DNA of 6,440 bases, taken from an uncultured Oscillospiraceae bacterium (GTDB lineage Bacteria; Bacillota; Clostridia; Oscillospirales; Acutalibacteraceae). A program made the position numbers and the translations under genes. The stretch covers positions 1-6,440 of the forward strand of contig USHL01000080.1 of assembly GCA_900554525.1 (NCBI GenBank), written 5' to 3'. Of the stretch, positions 4,201-6,440 are shown one piece after another; positions within the stretch are counted from its first letter, which is position 1; each line of letters begins with the position of its first letter. The notes under the pieces are model-generated. The model saw only the letters and a list, made by a program, of their open reading frames with translations, searched no databases and was not told the origin of the DNA.

Positions 4201-6440
4201 GAATATGTTGAAACCACTACAGTTCTTCTAATATCCTCCACAAAAACACTCACACTGCCGTCCGTGTTTTGTCTGCCGACAGACGCGGCGTTTTTCTTTG
4301 CCTCTGCCACAACAGCTGCACGGCTGTCCGGAATGTCTTTGTCAAGAACGGTCACCTTCATATCCGGCTTTGCTACCAGCGCTTCATATGAATACGCGCC
4401 GGACGAGCCGCCGCTTTCTCCTTCATAATCCGGTTGGGCGTCATAATAAGCATATTCGTTACCGCTTTCGGGCAAAGAAAAAGCAGACTTTGTAAAGTCT
4501 GCTCCGATATCTCTGTTAAATTGTTCCGATGAATGTAGTGTCTCATGGCTTGCAATCTCGATTTCGGAAAGGGTCGCAAGGCTTGAGACAAATACCGTTC
4601 CGTCCGGCGCGGTCAGCGCCCCGGTATGGCGCTTAGTAATTCCCGACTGATTGGATTCCAGCGCGCCGTCACAGTATACCGCCTCTACGCCGTATGACCT
4701 CAGCCTTGAAACCGCCCTGCCTGCCGGCGTATTGTCAGGCTGCTTTTCGTAATAAGCCAGAAGCGAATTATTATGCCTTAATAGTATCCGTCTTCCTCGT
4801 CCAGCTTTCTCCTGATTTCCCACCGTTCTTCCGGTGAAAGCTTCTTCACTTTCTCGCCAAGCTCTTTCATTTTCTTTATATGCTCCGGCGTTCCGGTATC
4901 CTTTCGTTTCTCCGCGTTGTCCGTTATCCTCGCTGTATCCTCTTTGCTCAGGTACTGCATTTTTCTCACCTCCGCCGTAAGCGTCTTCGTTTACTCGTCT
5001 TTCCCGTATATCTCCAGCATCACTTTCGCGAAGTCGGAATGTGTTTTCTCTCTCCGCTGTATCAGATAATCCAAATCGCTTGTTACGCTTTCCATATAGC
5101 CCATTCTGTTCACCGAAGGCAAAGTCTCGGCTTCCCTGCCTACCTCTTTCATTTCCTTCCATAAAGCCATAAAGCGCTGCGGAATTTTCACCCTGTTGCC
5201 GTATACCGTCTCGGTCTCCGCCAAAGGCTGAAACTCCTCTTCCTGCCAATACTCCGGTATCCTGATTTCCATAATTATCTCCTCCGTAATTCTCTTCGGG
5301 CTGAGTTACACCGACCTCTTCAGCGGTAATTCCGTTTTCGGCAACCGTTATGACCTGCTCAGGGTCAAAGGCAATAACCGAAAAATCTCCCTCATATTGA
5401 TTATAATAAACTATACCGTCATAACCTTTATTTTTAAGTATCGCCCGTAATTCTACAGCTGCTTCACTGCCGTAATCAGTAGAGTAAAAGCCCTTGCTTT
5501 CCCTTGTTCTTTCATGCTCAAGCCCGTTTATTATATGCATTTTATAAAGACGTCTTGCAATATAAACTACTTTCCAAACTTCGTTATCTTCTTTAAAATA
5601 AATCGGATTCTTTATATTGAGATAGACCTCTTTATAATATCCGTCAGTTCCTTCTGATAAATCACTCTTCCGTTTCTGTGCGGCTTTGAAGGTTCCGAAA
5701 TGAAAGCCTAATTCGCCTTTTGCGAAGACCTTGAATTTATGACTTGTCCAGTGGTAGAGCGAAAGCACGCTGCCGTCGGAATTTTTAAGCGCCGTATTGT
5801 TAAGCCGTCTTTGCAGCTCAAGGCTAAGCCTTCTGCCGGCAGTATCCATGCCGCTTACCGGCTTTTCGGACAAGCGGACGAAATATTCTCCGTCAAAGCG
5901 CTCGACCGCTTTTGCTGACGGCTTCTGACCGCCGTTTTCAAGCCAGCCGGAGCTGCCTATATTATATGCGCCGTCCGCGGCATCAATGCCGGACTGCGAG
6001 CCGTTTACGTTTTCATTATACTGCGCCCCGCCGGCACTGTCAACCGTCAGCCCGGCCGCAGCTCCCGTTTCATAATTCCGCACCTCGGGCGAACCGTTGG
6101 AAGACACAACGGAAAATTCTCCCGCGCTGTTTTCCGCCTTTTCGGATGCACCGTTATTGACAGCCGTATCACCGGCCCCGCCTTTACCGGCGGTATTTTT
6201 TATATTGACATTTTCAGAAGAATTGGGTATACTGTTATCGGAGACATTGTCTGTTGGCGACAAGCCTGAGTTATTATTAACTCCGCCCGCCCTTTCAGCA
6301 GTGTCTCTTTTTGTATTGAATATAAACTGTGAACCGTCCGGCATAAGCAGCCGGTGTACTTTATAATAATTTTTACCCTCCTGCCTGCTGTCGAAAACAA
6401 CCGCCGTCATACCGCCGCTGCTGTCAGTATACTGTATTAC
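1269..6440 (-). CDS. Giant polyvalent protein of a phage or conjugative element, 5'-truncated by the window
   Basis: The frame is open from the right edge (first codons V-I-Q-Y-T-D-S-S-G-G) to TAA at 1271-1269. The Met codon at 6410 has no Shine-Dalgarno and the upstream codons look protein-like, so the real start lies outside. Seen in order: N/S/G-rich linker (about 41-165), ADP-ribosyltransferase-like domain (170-360), R/G/E-rich linker (376-544), metallopeptidase-like fragment with HETLH (545-635), two tandem modules (637-887, 899-1155), metallopeptidase-like domain with HELTH (1188-1340), helical segment (1350-1460), and two Xre-type HTH domains (1469-1528, 1592-1648). No signal peptide or membrane segment is visible in this part. 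The mix of effector, protease and DNA-binding modules matches the polyvalent proteins of phages and ICEs, which are thought to be delivered with element DNA. Delivery and self-cleavage are inferred. The class is fairly sure; the exact role is unknown. Confidence 0.85.
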   Translation of the reverse strand, partial: VIQYTDSSGGMTAVVFDSRQEGKNYYKVHRLLMPDGSQFIFNTKRDTAERAGGVNNNSGLSPTDNVSDNSIPNSSENVNIKNTAGKGGAGDTAVNNGASEKAENSAGEFSVVSSNGSPEVRNYETGAAAGLTVDSAGGAQYNENVNGSQSGIDAADGAYNIGSSGWLENGGQKPSAKAVERFDGEYFVRLSEKPVSGMDTAGRRLSLELQRRLNNTALKNSDGSVLSLYHWTSHKFKVFAKGELGFHFGTFKAAQKRKSDLSEGTDGYYKEVYLNIKNPIYFKEDNEVWKVVYIARRLYKMHIINGLEHERTRESKGFYSTDYGSEAAVELRAILKNKGYDGIVYYNQYEGDFSVIAFDPEQVITVAENGITAEEVGVTQPEENYGGDNYGNQDTGVLAGRGVSAFGGDRDGIRQQGENSAALYGFMEGNERGRQGSRDFAFGEQNGLYGKRNKRFGLSDTAERENTFRLRESDAGDIRERRVNEDAYGGGEKNAVPEQRGYSEDNGQRGETKGYRNAGAYKENERAWRESEEAFTGRTVGNQEKAGRGRRILLRHNNSLLAYYEKQPDNTPAGRAVSRLRSYGVEAVYCDGALESNQSGITKRHTGALTAPDGTVFVSSLATLSEIEIASHETLHSSEQFNRDIGADFTKSAFSLPESGNEYAYYDAQPDYEGESGGSSGAYSYEALVAKPDMKVTVLDKDIPDSRAAVVAEAKKNAASVGRQNTDGSVSVFVEDIRRTVVVSTYSIRHSLDRRMSVNAPVMMKIGDILNKSIKINELNPREYTVNNTYVLIGMAKNRNNEPYVVLFLVNSYKNEINSVDVLYSANAKREPAALLPRLTDASAAFTDSVISIAELLEYVNRYFPDILPEDVLRHFGHSERPAGKLGGSALYSLDYGRAPVQSRPADGADFAKSAFSLPESGNEYAYYDAAPNYKGESGGLSGAYSYEALTAKPDMKIITVNDSVEYSPTANVRKNIVDTAVKNAAEIGYTNDNGNAVVYVKDIGAEIVISKNGLRHGLDRRFKVLAPITLKAGEILENSIKINELLPQNDKISNSYSLVGIAKNQSNEPYIISFVVDRVTNEVTSIDVLYAVNAKTESAGSLSPGVPAETDYLTDSTISIAELLEYVNRYFPDILPEDVLRHFGHSERPAGKLGGSALYSLDYGFAPRESMLREPSGEDLRNNISIEDEIEAGVRNEEPVPPERRLVEHLAGIFGLNVEWSDNPNIRGKYLAESRTVVLNSGMSAAGQTAEIFGHELTHDLERRRLYKGFARYLAEESPAFAEYVKQRLSELGIYADGLDSGLDLLLDRIAETYKSSEVLSESEAADFGRESALKELIADFVGEKIFGDGDIDALREIAGHRPTVFERIINWIKDLISRITGSARFRTLEEDLKYIRDYLSRVYHSRRTHSDTATEYALPFFKGKRLVESYRNGEISLEEYRELYRSYIDELIKRAQDPEFAEIAPELTELDRLIFAVNIRMLRLAQNETQMEFSQAIDASSKEVNRMERAKEDVNIEFAARAAKHFGIGIEQLFDPALDVGAPRLREIAVEFVTDSITNSALRRAAKELLGITEKNNYNFSKYIESVGNTDILRIIANNVYAIRIYLGYTQEEFAEICGISRKTLGKIERCQIKLTAKTLKKISQHSGIPALDIISKPIIVDDETYKAAEISAAFVKGKTDETALRKKLTELYESQIPQEEAAELRREQYSKGYVERRNFG
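1467..1637 (-). other. Second Xre/Cro-C1-type HTH domain at the giant protein's C-terminus
   Basis: Residues 1592-1648. I-R-I-Y-L-G-Y-T-Q-E-E-F-A-E-I-C-G-I-S-R and then T-L-G-K-I-E-R is a textbook Xre helix-turn-helix, closer to consensus than the first one. The DNA here is more AT-rich than that of the first HTH, which suggests a separate origin. Confidence 0.8.
1827..2006 (-). other. First Xre/Cro-C1-type HTH domain at the giant protein's C-terminus
   Basis: Residues 1469-1528. I-R-M-L-R-L-A-Q-N-E-T-Q is followed by M-E-F-S-Q-A-I-D-A-S-S-K-E-V-N-R-M-E-R and a closing pair of helices ending I-E-Q-L-F-D-P. This is the standard five-helix pattern of Xre repressors, with the turn at A-I-D-A-S. 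It probably binds DNA, but the operator is unknown. Confidence 0.7.
2391..2849 (-). other. Zinc-metallopeptidase-like domain (HELTH) within the giant protein
   Basis: Residues about 1188-1340. F-G-L-N-V-E-W-S-D leads to S-R-T-V-V-L-N-S and then F-G-H-E-L-T-H-D-L-E, a canonical HExxH zinc site (H1246, E1247, H1250). About 75 residues later the helix K-E-L-I-A-D-F-V-G-E offers E1327 or D1331 as a third ligand. Such domains may release the other modules of the polyprotein or cut host targets; either role is inference. Confidence 0.65.
2946..3087 (-). repeat. 142-bp near-identical direct repeat, copy A
   Basis: Encodes the 47-residue tail of module copy 2. It differs from the copy at 3750-3891 at only three positions (G-to-A changes in Gly, Arg and Glu codons on the coding strand), all synonymous. 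The two copies are exactly 804 bases apart. Confidence 0.9.
2946..3716 (-). repeat. Tandem protein module, copy 2
   Basis: Residues 899-1155. It has the same layout as copy 1: a K-S-A-F-S-L-P-E-S opening, R-H-G-L-D-R-R at 1006-1012, S-I-K-I-N-E-L, I-D-V-L-Y-A-V-N-A-K, and the same 47-residue tail, which is identical in protein sequence to that of copy 1. Core residues kept in both copies (RHxLDRR, KINEL, AKNxxNEPY, DVLY) are the best candidates for the active or binding surface. Confidence 0.75.
3573..3720 (-). repeat. 148-bp direct repeat carrying a palindrome, copy A
   Basis: Encodes the opening of module copy 2, from A-D-F-A-K-S-A-F-S-L to K-P-D-M-K. It matches 4359-4506 with about a dozen differences, at a spacing of 786 bases. 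Its coding-strand upstream edge coincides with a terminator-like palindrome. Confidence 0.85.
3696..3717 (-). repeat. Perfect 22-bp palindrome with a T-tract inside the coding sequence
   Basis: AGCAGACTTTG joined to its exact reverse complement. On the coding (minus) strand it is followed by TTTTCTTT, so the RNA would fold as a 9-bp stem with a four-base loop and a U-tail, the plan of an intrinsic terminator in the sense direction. The bases are read in frame within A-D-F-A-K-S-A-F-S-L. Confidence 0.8.
3750..3891 (-). repeat. 142-bp near-identical direct repeat, copy B
   Basis: Encodes the tail of module copy 1 and is about 98% identical to 2946-3087. Identity drops sharply on both sides, so the repeat is far better kept than the module core it belongs to. 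Confidence 0.9.
3750..4502 (-). repeat. Tandem protein module, copy 1
   Basis: Residues 637-887. The module begins with K-S-A-F-S-L-P-E-S, continues through an alpha/beta core containing R-H-S-L-D-R-R at 739-745, K-I-N-E-L and D-V-L-Y-S-A-N-A-K, and ends with a conserved 47-residue tail closing in S-A-L-Y-S-L-D-Y-G. Copy 2 has the same plan with a core only about half identical. The core resembles the large-polyvalent-protein-associated or BECR-nuclease-like domains of such proteins, but I cannot say which family it belongs to. Confidence 0.75.
4359..4506 (-). repeat. 148-bp direct repeat carrying a palindrome, copy B
   Basis: Encodes the opening of module copy 1, A-D-F-T-K-S-A-F-S-L onward. 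Similarity to 3573-3720 stops abruptly four bases beyond the palindrome. Confidence 0.85.
4482..4503 (-). repeat. Near-perfect 22-bp palindrome with a T-tract inside the coding sequence
   Basis: Same element as at 3696-3717 with one change at the centre (TTTGCAAA becomes TTTGTAAA on the + strand), which turns Ala into Thr in A-D-F-T-K and leaves the stem intact. The same T-tract follows on the coding strand. Confidence 0.75.
4506..4778 (-). other. Truncated zinc-metallopeptidase-like segment (HETLH)
   Basis: Residues about 545-635. The text S-Y-G-V-E-A-V-Y-C, A-P-D-G-T-V-F-V-S-S and S-H-E-T-L-H-S has the layout of the peptidase domain common in polyvalent proteins: a strand, a displayed 'DGT.FVSS' turn, then an HExxH helix (H622, E623, H626). 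About ten residues after the motif the sequence passes directly into the repeated module at 637, so the downstream helix carrying a third metal ligand is absent here. The domain is therefore either incomplete or interrupted by the module. Confidence 0.55.
4778..4960 (-). CDS. Nested 60-aa charged helical protein overprinted on the giant gene, function unknown
   Basis: ATG at 4960 and TAA at 4780-4778, in the same frame as the 93-aa nested gene and again +1 to the giant gene. The frame could open at GTG 4969, but GGAGGTGAG at 4973-4965 lies four bases before ATG 4960 and overlaps that GTG, so 4960 is chosen. The product begins M-Q-Y-L-S-K-E-D and ends D-E-E-D-G-Y-Y. It is dominated by Lys, Glu and Arg in heptad-like order (H-I-K-K-M-K-E-L-G-E-K-V-K-K-L), so a short coiled coil or helical hairpin is likely. 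It is probably translated from the same transcript as the 93-aa gene and the giant gene. No family recognised. Confidence 0.6.
   Translation of the reverse strand: MQYLSKEDTARITDNAEKRKDTGTPEHIKKMKELGEKVKKLSPEERWEIRRKLDEEDGYY
4965..4973 (-). promoter_or_regulatory. Shine-Dalgarno GGAGGTGAG of the nested 60-aa gene
   Basis: A near-perfect anti-16S match four bases before ATG 4960 (eight bases from GGAGG). It decides against the upstream GTG at 4969, which lies within it. In the giant frame it is read as Y-G-G-G-E-K. Confidence 0.75.
4991..5272 (-). CDS. Nested 93-aa protein overprinted on the giant gene, function unknown
   Basis: ATG at 5272 and TAA at 4993-4991, lying wholly inside the giant gene but in the +1 frame. 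GGAGGAG at 5285-5279 is followed by six bases and the ATG, an ideal ribosome site. The product starts M-E-I-R-I-P-E-Y-W-Q and is rich in charged residues with regular hydrophobics (for example F-M-A-L-W-K-E-M-K-E-V and D-L-D-Y-L-I-Q-R-R-E-K), as expected of a folded, mostly helical soluble protein. The giant frame over the same bases reads as low-complexity G/R/E/N. No cysteines, signal peptide or membrane segment. The next nested gene begins 30 bases after its stop. It lies just 3' of the ADP-ribosyltransferase module, so an immunity or partner role is conceivable but unsupported. I do not recognise a family. Confidence 0.65.
   Translation of the reverse strand: MEIRIPEYWQEEEFQPLAETETVYGNRVKIPQRFMALWKEMKEVGREAETLPSVNRMGYMESVTSDLDYLIQRREKTHSDFAKVMLEIYGKDE
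5279..5285 (-). promoter_or_regulatory. Shine-Dalgarno GGAGGAG of the nested 93-aa gene
   Basis: The seven bases are fully complementary to the purine-rich consensus and sit six bases before ATG 5272. In the giant frame the same bases are read as Y-G-G-D-N-Y-G, so they are constrained by two frames at once. The site is the main reason to accept the nested gene. Confidence 0.75.
5331..5903 (-). other. ADP-ribosyltransferase-like domain within the giant protein
   Basis: Residues about 170-360. The segment L-Y-H-W-T at 218-222 followed by H-F-G-T at 237-240 matches the start of the ART fold found in polyvalent proteins, where the usual form is LYHGT or LYHGS followed by FGT. The motif Y-L-N-I-K-N-P at 263-269 and the end D-G-I-V-Y-Y-N then D-F-S-V-I-A-F-D-P at 331-350 are also typical of that family. 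The fold would transfer ADP-ribose from NAD to a target, probably a host protein or nucleic acid. I cannot assign the catalytic glutamate with certainty. The domain is more AT-rich than the linkers on both sides. Confidence 0.7.

Noticed and set aside
3602..4495. Two + strand frames (3602-3862 and 4298-4495) sharing the same peptide
   Set aside because: Antisense readings of the same duplicated DNA with no start signals.
3590..4591. Two similar minus-strand frames of 71-72 codons (3590-3805 and 4373-4591) resembling a gene pair
   Set aside because: They resemble each other only because they cross the duplicated 148-bp DNA out of frame; neither has a ribosome site, unlike the accepted nested genes.
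6200..6400. 66-codon minus-strand frame near the right edge
   Set aside because: Out of frame with the giant gene, without a ribosome site before its ATG, and its composition is not protein-like.
1..6440. CRISPR array, tRNA or rRNA genes, insertion sequence
   Set aside because: No regularly spaced short repeats, cloverleaf, rRNA segments, transposase or terminal inverted repeats were seen on either strand.

Overview
The window reads as part of a phage- or ICE-type accessory region of a gut-type Firmicute, most likely a Clostridia. The reasons are strong GGAGG ribosome sites, a consensus sigma-A promoter, a giant modular 'polyvalent' protein of the kind carried by Firmicutes phages and conjugative elements, and small zinc-ribbon and Xre-type genes beside it. 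Every gene I accept is on the minus strand, so the window is best read from 6440 down to 1.

About 80% of the window (6440 to 1269) is one open frame of 1723 codons that enters from beyond the right edge, so its true start is not visible. Its order is: an N/S/G-rich linker; an ADP-ribosyltransferase-like domain; an R/G/E-rich linker; a metallopeptidase-like fragment that stops just after its HETLH motif; two tandem copies of a ~260-residue module; a second, fuller metallopeptidase-like domain (HELTH); a helical region; and two Xre-type helix-turn-helix domains. Polyvalent proteins of this kind are thought to enter the recipient cell with the element's DNA and act early against host defences. 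Self-processing by the peptidase and release of the HTH part are my inference.

Two small genes (93 and 60 codons) lie inside the R/G/E-rich linker in the +1 frame relative to the giant gene. Each has an excellent Shine-Dalgarno, and the bases encoding those sites are also read as Y-G-G in the giant protein. This is the most striking feature of the window, because the overlap appears to be real overprinting. Further oddities are a 142-bp repeat with three synonymous differences, a 148-bp repeat whose edge is a terminator-like palindrome, and a 38-codon protein-like extension after the giant gene's TAA.

Downstream come a 71-aa Xre regulator (1080-865) that ends in a strong hairpin terminator, a perfect TTGACA-N17-TATAAT promoter driving a 58-aa protein (763-587), a 98-aa zinc-ribbon protein (448-152), and a hairpin terminator at 84-51. 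The last 50 bases show nothing further. Below, residue numbers of the giant protein count the internal Met codon at 6410 as 1; ten more codons precede it in the window.
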